In this document: positions 33,035 through 41,486 of the stretch, piece by piece
Layout of the letters: each line of letters begins with the position of its first letter
How positions within the stretch are numbered: position 1 is the stretch's first letter
From: Leifsonia poae
GTDB taxonomy: Bacteria; Actinomycetota; Actinomycetes; Actinomycetales; Microbacteriaceae
Direction of reading: 5' to 3'
Assembly: GCF_027921845.1 (NCBI RefSeq)
Contig: NZ_BSEN01000004.1
Span: forward strand, 1 to 55,658
Length of the DNA stretch: 55,658 nt
Notes under the pieces: generated by a model
Told to the model about the DNA's origin: nothing
What the model saw: the letters and a program-made list of their open reading frames with translations, nothing else
The model's database searches: none
Position numbers and translations under genes: made by a program

Positions 33035-34471
33035 ATGGCCTATGAATTCGAGCGCAAGCAGAGGATCGCTGTACTCGGAGGTGGGCCAGGTGGATACGAG
33101 GCCGCCCTCGCGGGTGCCCAGCTGGGGGCGGATGTCACCCTGGTGGAACGCACCGGGGTCGGCGGCTCGGCCGTCATCACCGACGTGGTGCCGTCGAAGA
33201 GCCTCATCGCCACCGCGGAGGCAGCCAACGCCATCGGCGAAGCGGCCGACCTGGGCGTGCAGTTCTTCACCCGCGGCGAGTCGGGGAAGCCGGTCCGTCC
33301 CGACATCGCAGTGAACCTCGCGGCCGTCAACAAGCGGCTGATGGGCCTCGCCCGGCAGCAGTCGGAGGACATGAAGGCCGAGCTCATGCGGGCCGGCGTG
33401 CGCATCGTCACCGGCGAGGGACGGCTCGACGGCTCCAACGCGATCATCGTGTCGACGGCCCAGGGCGACACCGGCACCGACTTCGACCGCATCGAGGCCG
33501 ACACGTTCGTGGTCTCGGTCGGCGCCCGGCCGCGCATCCTGCCCTCGGCTGTACCGGATGGCGAGCGCATCCTGACCTGGACGCAGCTGTACGACCTCGG
33601 CCACGTGCCGGAGCACCTCATCGTGGTCGGATCCGGCGTGACCGGCGCCGAATTCGCCTCGGCCTACACCGCACTCGGCTCGAAGGTGACGTTGATCTCC
33701 AGCCGCGACCAGGTGCTCCCCGGCGAAGACGCCGACGCGGCCCGGGTCATCGAGAACGTGTTCAAGCGCAACGGCATGCAGGTGCTATCCAAATCTCGCG
33801 CGCAGTCGGTGGTGCGCACCGACACGGGCGTCGTGGCGACGCTGTCCGACGGCCGCACGGTCGAGGGCAGCCACTGCCTCATGGCGGTCGGCTCAGTGCC
33901 GAACACGTCCGGCATCGGCCTCGAGGAAGCGGGTGTGCAGCTGACGGAGTCGGGCCACATCCGGGTGAACCGCGTCGCGCGCACCTCGATCCCCAACATC
34001 TACGCGGCAGGCGACTGCTCGGATCTGCTCCCGCTCGCCTCGGTGGCGGCGATGCAGGGCCGCACGGCGGTGTTCCACGCGATGGGCGACGCGGTGAACC
34101 CGTTCGAGCTCCGCAATGTGACGTCGAACATCTTCACGCAGCCCGAGATCGCGACGGTCGGCTGGAACCAGAAGCAGATCGAGGACGGCATCGCCCAGGG
34201 CGACATCTACAAGCTTCCGTTGAAGTCCAACCCGCGCGCCAAGATGCTCGGCATCAAAGACGGGTTCGTCAAGCTGTTCGCGCGCACCGGCTCCGGCACC
34301 GTGATCGGCGGCGTCATCGTGGCGCCGCGCGCGTCGGAACTGATCTTCCCGCTCGCGCTCGCCGTGGAGCACCGCCTCACGGTCGACCAGGTGGCGCGGG
34401 CGTTCACGGTGTACCCGTCGCTGTCCGGGTCGATCTCGGACGCGGCGAGGGCGATGCACATCGTGCTGTAG
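33035..34471 (+). CDS. lpdA: LpdA-type NAD(P)H quinone reductase
   Basis: This 478-residue flavoprotein has the lipoamide-dehydrogenase fold. FAD loop AVLGGGPGGYEAAL, NAD(P) loop VVGSGVTGAEFASAY, second FAD motif IYAAGDC and a C-terminal dimer domain are present. The redox disulfide of true dihydrolipoyl dehydrogenase (C-x4-C) is absent: the region reads GVGGSAVITDVVPSKSL, as in mycobacterial LpdA, a quinone reductase. The final HPTLSE-type histidine motif is replaced by VYPSLSGSI. ATG 33035 follows GAGAAT by 6 nt. Only the fold and motif losses are seen; activity is inferred. Confidence 0.9.
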   Translation: MAYEFERKQRIAVLGGGPGGYEAALAGAQLGADVTLVERTGVGGSAVITDVVPSKSLIATAEAANAIGEAADLGVQFFTRGESGKPVRPDIAVNLAAVNKRLMGLARQQSEDMKAELMRAGVRIVTGEGRLDGSNAIIVSTAQGDTGTDFDRIEADTFVVSVGARPRILPSAVPDGERILTWTQLYDLGHVPEHLIVVGSGVTGAEFASAYTALGSKVTLISSRDQVLPGEDADAARVIENVFKRNGMQVLSKSRAQSVVRTDTGVVATLSDGRTVEGSHCLMAVGSVPNTSGIGLEEAGVQLTESGHIRVNRVARTSIPNIYAAGDCSDLLPLASVAAMQGRTAVFHAMGDAVNPFELRNVTSNIFTQPEIATVGWNQKQIEDGIAQGDIYKLPLKSNPRAKMLGIKDGFVKLFARTGSGTVIGGVIVAPRASELIFPLALAVEHRLTVDQVARAFTVYPSLSGSISDAARAMHIVL

Positions 34472-34540
34472 GGCGCTGCTGTAGGCGCTGGTTCTGCGTG
34501 CCGGCGTAACTCCGGAGCTCTGAGCCGCATCTGCGGCTGC

Positions 34541-34734
34541 GTTCCGGAGTTGTGCGGCCGGCGGCGGCGTGTCGGCTCGGGGTTCCGGAGTTGTGCGGGT
34601 GGCCGTCGCTGGGCGCAGCTCGGTTGCTCGCCGGTCGCGCGTCCGCAATTCCGGATGTTCGGCCGGATCCGGCGCGGAGTTCCGGAGTTGTGCGGCCGGC
34701 GGCGGCGTGTCGGCTCGGGGTTCCGGAGTTGTGC
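34541..34734. repeat. 56-bp direct repeat with internal GTTCCGGAGTTGTG elements
   Basis: Two identical 56-bp copies occupy 34541-34596 and 34679-34734, separated by 82 bp. Each starts and ends with TTCCGGAGTTGTGC, so the short element occurs four times; inverted or decayed forms occur near 34508 and 34645. The repeats lie in the 361-bp gap after lpdA. Apart from them and the TTCTCCACA pair, no gene is seen there. Confidence 0.9.
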
Positions 34735-34756
34735 CGCCCGCAACAGGGGTTGCGTA

Positions 34757-34782
34757 TTCTCCACAGGCCGCTGTTCTCCACA
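34757..34782 (+). promoter_or_regulatory. pair of TTCTCCACA boxes
   Basis: TTCTCCACA occurs at 34757-34765 and 34774-34782, 17 bp apart start to start. It resembles the DnaA box (TTATCCACA, or TTGTCCACA in actinobacteria). The second copy sits in the inverted repeat CTGT-TCTC-CACAG. The pair lies 51 nt before the AbiEi/DUF559 start, where it could be an operator. Confidence 0.5.
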
Positions 34783-34832
34783 GATCGCGCTGGTCGGGCC
34801 CGAGCGCGCCCGGGCGACGGAAGACTCGTCCC

Positions 34833-35810
34833 ATGCACTGGATGGAACAGCTCACAGCACTGGGTGGCGTCGCTTCGCGGCGTCAGCTCCTCGCGGCCGG
34901 CGCCACATCGGACGCATTGACGGAGGCGGTCCGGGCCGGCCTTCTCTTCCGGCCACGTCGTGGCAGCTACGCGTCGCTCGCCGCGTCGGATGCAGCGTTG
35001 GAGGCGGCGCGATCGGGCGGACGCCTGTGCTGCGTGAGTGCTGCGCGAAGCTACGGACTCTGGGCGGGGACCGATCAGCGCACGCACATCCGGGTCGCGC
35101 GTCATGCGACTCGCCTGCCGTACACCCTCGCTGTCCGGCACTGGATGCCCGCGGAACGCCCCGGCCGCGAGATCTGGCGCGATTCGATCGACGACTGTCT
35201 GGTCTCGGTCGTGCACTGCGCCGACGAGGAGACGGCGGTCGCCGTGCTCGATACGGCGATCTCGGCCGGCCTGACGTCGCTTCAGGCGATCGGTGAACTG
35301 TTCGCGGGCGAATCCGTGCGCGCACGCGCCGTCGCGGCCAAGGCACGTCCCGGATCGGATTCGGGTGTCGAGTCGATCGTGCGTCAGCGGCTGACCAAGG
35401 CGGGTCATCTGGTGGAGCAGCAGATCGGAGTCGCGGGCGTCGGAAGGGTCGACCTGCGGGTCGACGGCCGGTTGTACATCGAGATCGACGGCTATGCCTG
35501 GCACAGCGACCGCGGAGCATTCGAGCGGGATCGTGCGCGAGACACCGGCCTGGCGATGTACGGATTTCTCCGGTTGCGTTTTCCTGCGCGCGACGTGCTC
35601 GAGCACTGGCCCGACGTCGGCCGGATCATCGAAACCGTGCTCGCGGCACCGGACGTGACCGGTCCGCGGACCGGCCAGCCATTCGTGCAGCCGGAACTCG
35701 CGGACCGCACACCGAAAGAGCGCGCTCGATTGAGAACTCCGACGCGAAGTAGCCTGGCGACCCCGCGGTTTCGCGCCTCGGGGGATCAGACGATGTTGAG
35801 CAGCAGATGA
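34833..35810 (+). CDS. AbiEi-like N-terminal domain plus DUF559 nuclease-like protein
   Basis: This is a 325-residue protein. Residues about 1-50 resemble the AbiEi winged-helix antitoxin domain ([23 protein letters not shown]). Residues about 178-275 form a DUF559/Vsr-like PD-(D/E)xK fold with candidate catalytic residues Glu180, Asp207 (GRVDLRV), Glu217 and Asp219 ([10 protein letters not shown]). The start ATG 34833 lies 6 nt after AAGACT; another ATG at 34842 is possible. The last 50 residues are basic and uncharacterised. The 3' end overlaps the convergent accA3 gene by 25 bp. No partner toxin gene is adjacent. Function is unknown. Confidence 0.8.
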   Translation: MHWMEQLTALGGVASRRQLLAAGATSDALTEAVRAGLLFRPRRGSYASLAASDAALEAARSGGRLCCVSAARSYGLWAGTDQRTHIRVARHATRLPYTLAVRHWMPAERPGREIWRDSIDDCLVSVVHCADEETAVAVLDTAISAGLTSLQAIGELFAGESVRARAVAAKARPGSDSGVESIVRQRLTKAGHLVEQQIGVAGVGRVDLRVDGRLYIEIDGYAWHSDRGAFERDRARDTGLAMYGFLRLRFPARDVLEHWPDVGRIIETVLAAPDVTGPRTGQPFVQPELADRTPKERARLRTPTRSSLATPRFRASGDQTMLSSR

Positions 35811-37552
35811 CCGGACGAGACGGTCTCGCCGACGTTCGCGTTGATCCCCGCGATGGTTCCGTCCTTGTGAGCCGTGAGCGGCTGCTCCATCTTCATGGCC
35901 TCGAGCACGAGCACCAGGTCACCCTTCACGACCTCGTCGCCGTCCGAGACCGCGAGCTTGACGATGGTCGCCTGCATGGGCGCCGTGACCGAGTTGCCCG
36001 TCGCGGTGTCCACGGCGTGGGCGCCACCGCGCCGTCGCGGCGCCGGGCTGGTCGCGGCGCCGGTATCGGCTCCGCCGGAGAGGAGCTTGGAAGGAAGGGA
36101 GACCTCGATGCGCTTGCCCTCGACCTCGACCACGACGCTGTTGCGGCGCTCGGCCGGGGAGGCGTCGCCGAGCTCGCCCGACCACGGCTCGATCTCGTTG
36201 ATCCACTCCGTCTCGATCCAGCGCGTGTAGATGGAGAACGGCTCGCCGTCCTGCGGCGCGAAGGCGGAGTCGCGAACAATGGCGCGGTGGAAGGGGAGCA
36301 CGGTGGGGAGACCGGCCACCTCGAATTCGTCCAGCGCGCGACGGGAGCGCTCGAGCGCCTCCTCGCGGCTGGCGCCGGTGACGATGAGCTTGGCCAGCAT
36401 GGAGTCGAACGATCCGCTGATGACGTCGCCCGCCTGGATGCCGCTGTCGACGCGCACGCCGGGGCCGCCGGCGGGCTTGAACACGTGCACCGGTCCGGGG
36501 GAGGGGATGAACCCGCGCCCGGCGTCCTCGCCGTTGATGCGGAACTCGAACGAGTGACCCCGGGCGATCGGGTCGTCGTAGTCGAGCTCGCCACCCTCGG
36601 CGAGACGGAACTGCTCGCGCACGAGATCGATGCCGGTGACCTCCTCAGAGACGGGGTGCTCCACCTGCAGGCGGGTGTTCACCTCGAGGAAGGAGACGGT
36701 GCCGTCTTTGCCGATCAGGAACTCGCAGGTGCCGGCGCCCTGGTAGCCGACCTCCTTGAGGATGGCCTTGGACGCGCTGTAGAGGGCATCGGTCTGGGCG
36801 GGGGAGAGGAACGGTGCCGGCGCCTCTTCCACGAGCTTCTGGTGGCGACGCTGCAGCGAGCAGTCGCGGGTGGAGACGACGACGACGTTGCCGTAGGCGT
36901 CGGCCAGGCACTGCGTCTCGACGTGGCGGGGCTGGTCGAGGTACTTCTCGACGAAGCACTCGCCGCGGCCGAACGCCGCGATGGCCTCGCGGGTGGCCGA
37001 TTCGAAGAGTTCGGGGACCTCGTCGCGGGTGCGGGCCACCTTGAGGCCGCGGCCGCCGCCTCCGAACGCCGCCTTGATGGCGACCGGGAGGCCGTACTGG
37101 TCGACGAACTCGAGCACTTCGGACGCGTCGGCGACGGGGTTGAGGGTGCCCGGGGCGAGCGGAGCGCCCACCTTCTCTGCGACGTGACGGGCGGAGACCT
37201 TGTCGCCGAGGCGCTCGATGGCCTCGGGCGACGGGCCGATCCACGTCAGCCCGGCTCCGATCACGGCGCGCGCGAAGTCGGCGTTCTCGGCGAGGAACCC
37301 GTATCCGGGGTGCACGGCGTCGGCGCCCGAACGGCGCGCGACGGAGAGCAGCTTGTCGATGACGAGGTACGTCTCGGCGCTCGTGGTGCCGCCGAGGGCG
37401 TAGGCCTCGTCGGCGAGTCTCACGTGAACGGCGTCGCGATCCTGGTCTGCATAGACGGCGACGGACGCGATTCCGCTGTCCTTCGCTGCACGGATGACCC
37501 GGACGGCGATCTCGCCCCGGTTTGCGATGAGGACCTTGGTGATACGTGGCAC
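35786..37552 (-). CDS. accA3: acyl-CoA carboxylase alpha subunit (biotin carboxylase and carrier)
   Basis: This 588-residue subunit carboxylates its own biotin for transfer to acetyl- or propionyl-CoA by AccD. Biotin carboxylase begins [17 protein letters not shown]; the ATP-grasp loop is [12 protein letters not shown], and [14 protein letters not shown] is the catalytic strand. The biotinyl domain at the C terminus carries EAMKMEQPL with the target Lys554. The start is GTG 37552, 8 nt after TAGGCT on the minus strand. AccD, AccE and BirA genes lie 6-8 kb away in the same window. Confidence 0.95.
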   Translation of the reverse strand: MPRITKVLIANRGEIAVRVIRAAKDSGIASVAVYADQDRDAVHVRLADEAYALGGTTSAETYLVIDKLLSVARRSGADAVHPGYGFLAENADFARAVIGAGLTWIGPSPEAIERLGDKVSARHVAEKVGAPLAPGTLNPVADASEVLEFVDQYGLPVAIKAAFGGGGRGLKVARTRDEVPELFESATREAIAAFGRGECFVEKYLDQPRHVETQCLADAYGNVVVVSTRDCSLQRRHQKLVEEAPAPFLSPAQTDALYSASKAILKEVGYQGAGTCEFLIGKDGTVSFLEVNTRLQVEHPVSEEVTGIDLVREQFRLAEGGELDYDDPIARGHSFEFRINGEDAGRGFIPSPGPVHVFKPAGGPGVRVDSGIQAGDVISGSFDSMLAKLIVTGASREEALERSRRALDEFEVAGLPTVLPFHRAIVRDSAFAPQDGEPFSIYTRWIETEWINEIEPWSGELGDASPAERRNSVVVEVEGKRIEVSLPSKLLSGGADTGAATSPAPRRRGGAHAVDTATGNSVTAPMQATIVKLAVSDGDEVVKGDLVLVLEAMKMEQPLTAHKDGTIAGINANVGETVSSGHLLLNIV

Positions 37553-37597
37553 AGTTCTCTAGCCTATTGCTCGGTGGGGACGGCCTTTTGGGCGAAC

Positions 37598-37608
37598 CCC
37601 ACAAAAAT
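37598..37608. promoter_or_regulatory. CCCYACAAAAA motif upstream of accA3
   Basis: CCCACAAAAAT with its flank (reading CCCCACAAAAA) lies 31 bp upstream of the accA3 -10 box. A 10-of-11 match in the same orientation relative to the gene lies about 34 bp upstream of the accD -10 box. In both places GGYCGGCG follows within a few bases. Confidence 0.4.
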
Positions 37609-37631
37609 GGATGGTCGGCGGAACGGGATGC

Positions 37632-38270
37632 CTACAAAGCACGGTTCCAGAGACTCGGCCACTCGACGCCGAGTTCACCGAACAGTACACGCAGTGTCGC
37701 GAGCGAGAGGCCCACCACGGTGCTCGGATCCCCGTCGACCCGCGTGATGAAAGGACCGCCGAGACTGTCGATCGTGAACGCGCCGGCGACCTCGAGCGGC
37801 TCGCCCGTTGCGATGTAGGCGTCGATCTCCGCGTCCGTGACGTCGGCGAATGTGACGGCGGCGACAGCGGTGCGGCCGACGGCCTGGTTCTCGACGCCGT
37901 TCCGGTGGTCGATCAGCCAGTGCCCCGAGTGCAGGTGGCCGGTGCGGCCGCGCTGCGCGAGCCAGCGCTCGCGTGCGACCTCCGGCTCGTGGGGTTTGCC
38001 GTAGATCGCACCGTCGAGTTCGAAGGCGGAGTCGCCACCGAAGATGAAGCCGTCGAGCTGCTCCCCGTCGAGGGTGCCGCGCACGGCCTCGGCCTTGAGG
38101 CGCGCCAGCAGCTGCACCATGGCATCCGCCGACAGCGGGCCGTGCTCGGCCTCGGCGGCGAGCACGGCGGCGGTCTCATCGACGTGGGAGGGGACGACGA
38201 TCGGCTCGATGCCGGCGGCACGCAGGAGCGCGAGCCGAGCGGGCGAGGTTGACGCTAAGTAGAGGCGCAT
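37632..38270 (-). CDS. maf: Maf-family nucleoside triphosphate pyrophosphatase
   Basis: This 212-residue house-cleaning enzyme hydrolyses non-canonical or pyrimidine NTPs. The N-terminal LYLASTSPARLALLRAAGI is the Maf signature (S-x-R), followed by VDET, GGDSAFELDG, GKPHEPEVA and the C-terminal SLGGPFITRVDGDPSTVVGLS with its DPSTVVGL motif. ATG 38270 has CAGGAA 4-5 nt upstream. It lies 79 bp before accA3 on the same strand, as Maf genes do near acyl-CoA carboxylases in mycobacteria. Confidence 0.94.
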   Translation of the reverse strand: MRLYLASTSPARLALLRAAGIEPIVVPSHVDETAAVLAAEAEHGPLSADAMVQLLARLKAEAVRGTLDGEQLDGFIFGGDSAFELDGAIYGKPHEPEVARERWLAQRGRTGHLHSGHWLIDHRNGVENQAVGRTAVAAVTFADVTDAEIDAYIATGEPLEVAGAFTIDSLGGPFITRVDGDPSTVVGLSLATLRVLFGELGVEWPSLWNRAL

Positions 38271-38294
38271 GAATTCCTGTGGGATGCTCGACGG

Positions 38295-39554
38295 ATGCCC
38301 CAGAACGATGAGGTCGACCTCGACATTACCAACGTCGCCCACGGCGGTGTCTTCGTCGCACGTCACGAGGGCCGCGTGGTCTTCGTGCCCGACACGATGC
38401 CGGGGGAGCGCATCCGCGCCCGCATCACCGACCGCACGCACGACAGCTTCTGGCGAGCCGACGCTCTCGAAGTGCTCGATGCCGCCCCCGAGCGGCAGGA
38501 GCACGTCTGGTCGGCCGCATCCATCGACCGCGAGCCCGGCAGCCGCGCCGGCGGCGCGGAGTTCGGGCACATCCGGCTCGAACACCAGCGTGAACTGAAA
38601 CGCCAGGTGATCGTCGACGCCCTGCAGCGCATGGCCAAGCTCGACAGGGATGTCTTCGTCGAGGCGGTCGAGGGCGAGACCGCCGACGGCACGGGATGGC
38701 GCACGCGGGTGCGTCTCCAGGTCGGGCGCGACGGCACTATCGGCCCGTTCGCGCCGCGCTCGCACACCGTCGTCCCCGTGACCGACCTTCCGCTCGCGAC
38801 CGAGCTGGTCAACGAGTCGACGCCGTTCGGGCAGACGTTCCCCGGTGCCGAGTCGATCGACGTCGTCGCGACGGGCACCGGCGCCGGACATGTGCTCGTC
38901 AACGAGGCGCCAGTGAAGCGCGGGCGGCGCACCATCCGTCCGCGCCAGCGTCCCGTGCCGATCCGCGAAGTGGTCGGCGACCGCGAGTTCCGGCTGGATG
39001 CGCGCGGCTTCTGGCAGGTGCACCGCCAGGCGGCGGCGACGCTGACCCAGGCGGTGCAGTCGGCCGTCGACGAGGCGCTCTTCGACCCGCGAGCGGCGAA
39101 CCTCGACCTGTACGGCGGCGTCGGCCTGCTCGCGGCCGCGCTCGGCGATCGCTTCGGAAGCACGCTGCGCATCACTTCGGTGGAGAGCGACGAGGGGGCG
39201 ACGGACAACGCCGCAGAGAACCTGGCGGAGTGGCTCGGCGCTTCTGCGGTCACGGAGCGAGTCGAGCGGTACGTGCGCACGCTGGCGGCGGAGTCGTCCG
39301 CGGTCGAGCGTGCCCGCCTCCGGGCGGCGACCGTGATCCTCGACCCGCCGCGATCGGGGGCTGGCCGGCAGGTCGTCGAGGCGATCGCCTCGCTCGCACC
39401 GGCTCAGATCGTCTACGTCGCCTGCGATCCGGTGGCGCTCGCCCGCGACCTCGCCCTGTTCGCCGAGCGCGGTTACCCGCTCCGGACCCTCCGCGCCTTC
39501 GACCTCTTCCCGAACACTCACCACGTCGAGGCCGTCGCCACGCTGGCGCCGTGA
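38295..39554 (+). CDS. TRAM-domain (uracil-5-)-methyltransferase, RlmD/TrmA-like
   Basis: This 419-residue SAM-dependent enzyme probably makes 5-methyluridine in rRNA or tRNA. The N-terminal TRAM domain covers about residues 1-60 (LDITNVAHGGVFVARH, PGERIRARI). The catalytic domain has LDLYGGVGLLAAAL for SAM, VILDPPRSGAG, the catalytic cysteine in VYVACDPVALARD, and the C-terminal glutamate motif HHVEAVATL. The cysteine cluster that binds 4Fe-4S in RlmD is not visible. The ATG at 38295 lies 6 nt after GATGCT. Confidence 0.9.
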   Translation: MPQNDEVDLDITNVAHGGVFVARHEGRVVFVPDTMPGERIRARITDRTHDSFWRADALEVLDAAPERQEHVWSAASIDREPGSRAGGAEFGHIRLEHQRELKRQVIVDALQRMAKLDRDVFVEAVEGETADGTGWRTRVRLQVGRDGTIGPFAPRSHTVVPVTDLPLATELVNESTPFGQTFPGAESIDVVATGTGAGHVLVNEAPVKRGRRTIRPRQRPVPIREVVGDREFRLDARGFWQVHRQAAATLTQAVQSAVDEALFDPRAANLDLYGGVGLLAAALGDRFGSTLRITSVESDEGATDNAAENLAEWLGASAVTERVERYVRTLAAESSAVERARLRAATVILDPPRSGAGRQVVEAIASLAPAQIVYVACDPVALARDLALFAERGYPLRTLRAFDLFPNTHHVEAVATLAP

Positions 39555-39592
39555 ACTCCGTGACGAATCCGCGCCCCACTACGATGGGGAAC

Positions 39593-40252
39593 ATGGTGAG
39601 GGTGGCAATCGTCGACGATCACGAGTCCGTTCGTCTCGGGCTGAAGGCAGCCTGCCAGGACGCGGGCTACGAGGTGCTCGTCACCGCGGCCACGGTGGAC
39701 GAATTCGTGACGCTGCTCGGCAGCCAGGAATGCGACGTGGTGGTGCTCGATCTGTCGCTCGGCGACGGCTCGCGCGTGACGGACAACGTCAAGCGCGCGC
39801 AGGCGACGGGCGCGGCCGTGCTGGTGCACAGCATCGCCGATCGGGTGGCCAGCGTGCGCGAGGCCCTCGCGGCCGGCGCGGCGGGAGTGATCCCGAAATC
39901 GTCGCCGACCACGACGGTCATGAACGCGATCAAGACGGTCGCGAGCGGCGACGTGCTCAACAACCTCGAGTGGGCGACCGCGATCGACGCCGACAGCGAC
40001 TTCGCGAAGGCGCAGCTCGGCCGCCGGAAGCGCGACGTGCTCCACCTCTACGCTTCCGGCCTCCCGCTGAAGGCCGTCGCGGCGCAGCTCGGCATCGCCA
40101 ACTCGACCGCCCGCGAATACCTCGACCGCATCCGGGTGAAGTATGTGGAGGTCGGACGCCCGGCGCCCACGAAGGTCGACCTGCTGCGCCGTGCTGTGGA
40201 GGACGGGATCCTTCCGGGTCTCGACCCGGAAACGGGCAATGAGCGCAACTAG
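39593..40252 (+). CDS. NarL/LuxR-family response regulator
   Basis: This 219-residue two-component regulator has a receiver domain (residues about 1-120) with the acidic pair Asp8-Asp9, phospho-acceptor Asp53 in VVVLDLSLGDG and conserved Lys102 in GVIPKSSP. The C-terminal LuxR-type helix-turn-helix (about 150-215) contains YASGLPLKAVAAQLGIANST. ATG 39593 lies 7 nt after TACGAT (39580-39585), consistent with a leaderless message. The stop lies 14 nt inside the histidine kinase gene, so the three signalling genes are coupled. Confidence 0.93.
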   Translation: MVRVAIVDDHESVRLGLKAACQDAGYEVLVTAATVDEFVTLLGSQECDVVVLDLSLGDGSRVTDNVKRAQATGAAVLVHSIADRVASVREALAAGAAGVIPKSSPTTTVMNAIKTVASGDVLNNLEWATAIDADSDFAKAQLGRRKRDVLHLYASGLPLKAVAAQLGIANSTAREYLDRIRVKYVEVGRPAPTKVDLLRRAVEDGILPGLDPETGNERN

Positions 40253-41486
40253 CGCGAGCATCCGGCCGCCCCATCCCGGGACGTCCCAGCCGCGCAACCC
40301 CATCAGCCGGGCGCGCTTCGAGAGGATCGCCGGCCGCAGTGTGTCGGCCTTCGGGCTGGTGTTCGGTCTGCAGACCCTCCCCGCCGCGCTCGCGCAGTTG
40401 TCGGGGGTGAAGGAGCCGTGGGGCCTGATCACCGTGCTGGTGATCTTCGTCGGGCTCGCCGTGATCGTGCTGCTGGCCATCATCCAGAAGTTCGTGCGGC
40501 CCGCGATGGGGTTCCTGGCCGTGGCGTTCTTCTTCGCCATCGTCACGTGGCCTCTGCTGGCGATCGACCCGGACGCCATCGGACCGAAGCCGTGGGTGTG
40601 GTTCCTCTGCTCCGTCTTCACCGCGTTCGCGGCGGTCGCCTTCCCGCTGTGGCTCGCGACGGCATACACGTTCCTGGTCCCGATCGCCTACGGCGTGATC
40701 CGCGCCCTGCCGTCCGGTGGCGGGGTCGGCGCCGAGATCGCCGGCCTGGATGCCCTCTATGCGATCATCCTGGGCGGGGTGATCCTCGTGATCATCGCCA
40801 TGCTGCGCCAGGCCGCGTCCGCGGTGGACGCGGCGCAGAGCCAGGCCCTGGCCAAGTACGCGAACGCGGTACGCCAGCACGCCACCGAGGTGGAGCGTGT
40901 GCAGGTCGACGCGATCGTGCACGACAGCGTCCTCACCACACTGCTCTCCGCCGCCAGCGCCCGCACGCCGGAGGCCAAGGAGCTTGCCGCGCGCATGGCC
41001 TCCGATGCGATCGGCCACCTGCATGCCGCCGAGGCCTCGAGCCCCGAGGATCAGAGCCTGGTCGGGCTCGACCGCCTCAGCGAGCGGATCACCACCGCGG
41101 CCAACGCCTTCTCGTCGCCGTTCGAACTCGACGTGCGCGACATCGAGGTGCACACCCTTCCGGTCAACGTCGCCGAGGCCGTCTATTCGGCCACGGTGCA
41201 GGCGATGGTCAACAGCATGCAGCACGCGGGCGGCGTCGAGGTCGCCCGGTCGCTCTCGATCCGAGGCGGCAGCCCGCTGGCGACGGTGCACATCGTCGTG
41301 CGCGATGAAGGTCGCGGTTTCGATGCGGCCGAGGTGCCGGCGGAGCGGCTCGGGCTGCGGGTGAGCATCCGGGAACGCCTGGCCAAGGTCGGCGGGCACG
41401 CCCGCATCGAGTCGGAGATCGGACACGGAACCACCGTGACGATCCTCTGGCCGTCGTCGGAGACCGACCCGGAGGTGCTCACGTGA
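40239..41486 (+). CDS. membrane histidine kinase (HisKA_3/NarX-like)
   Basis: This 415-residue sensor has five to seven membrane segments between about residues 35 and 190. A dimerisation helix follows with the phosphorylated His228 in DAIVHDSVLTTLL. The ATPase domain has the N box in MVNSMQHAGG and the G box in VVRDEGRGFDAAE. No extracellular sensory domain is visible, so sensing is probably intramembrane. ATG 40239 overlaps the response-regulator gene by 14 nt. Its stop shares GTGA with the next gene. Confidence 0.9.
   Translation: MSATSASIRPPHPGTSQPRNPISRARFERIAGRSVSAFGLVFGLQTLPAALAQLSGVKEPWGLITVLVIFVGLAVIVLLAIIQKFVRPAMGFLAVAFFFAIVTWPLLAIDPDAIGPKPWVWFLCSVFTAFAAVAFPLWLATAYTFLVPIAYGVIRALPSGGGVGAEIAGLDALYAIILGGVILVIIAMLRQAASAVDAAQSQALAKYANAVRQHATEVERVQVDAIVHDSVLTTLLSAASARTPEAKELAARMASDAIGHLHAAEASSPEDQSLVGLDRLSERITTAANAFSSPFELDVRDIEVHTLPVNVAEAVYSATVQAMVNSMQHAGGVEVARSLSIRGGSPLATVHIVVRDEGRGFDAAEVPAERLGLRVSIRERLAKVGGHARIESEIGHGTTVTILWPSSETDPEVLT

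Noticed and set aside
34757-34782. Replication origin suggested by DnaA-like boxes
   Set aside because: Only two boxes occur, with no AT-rich unwinding region and no dnaA, dnaN or related genes nearby; a local operator is more likely.
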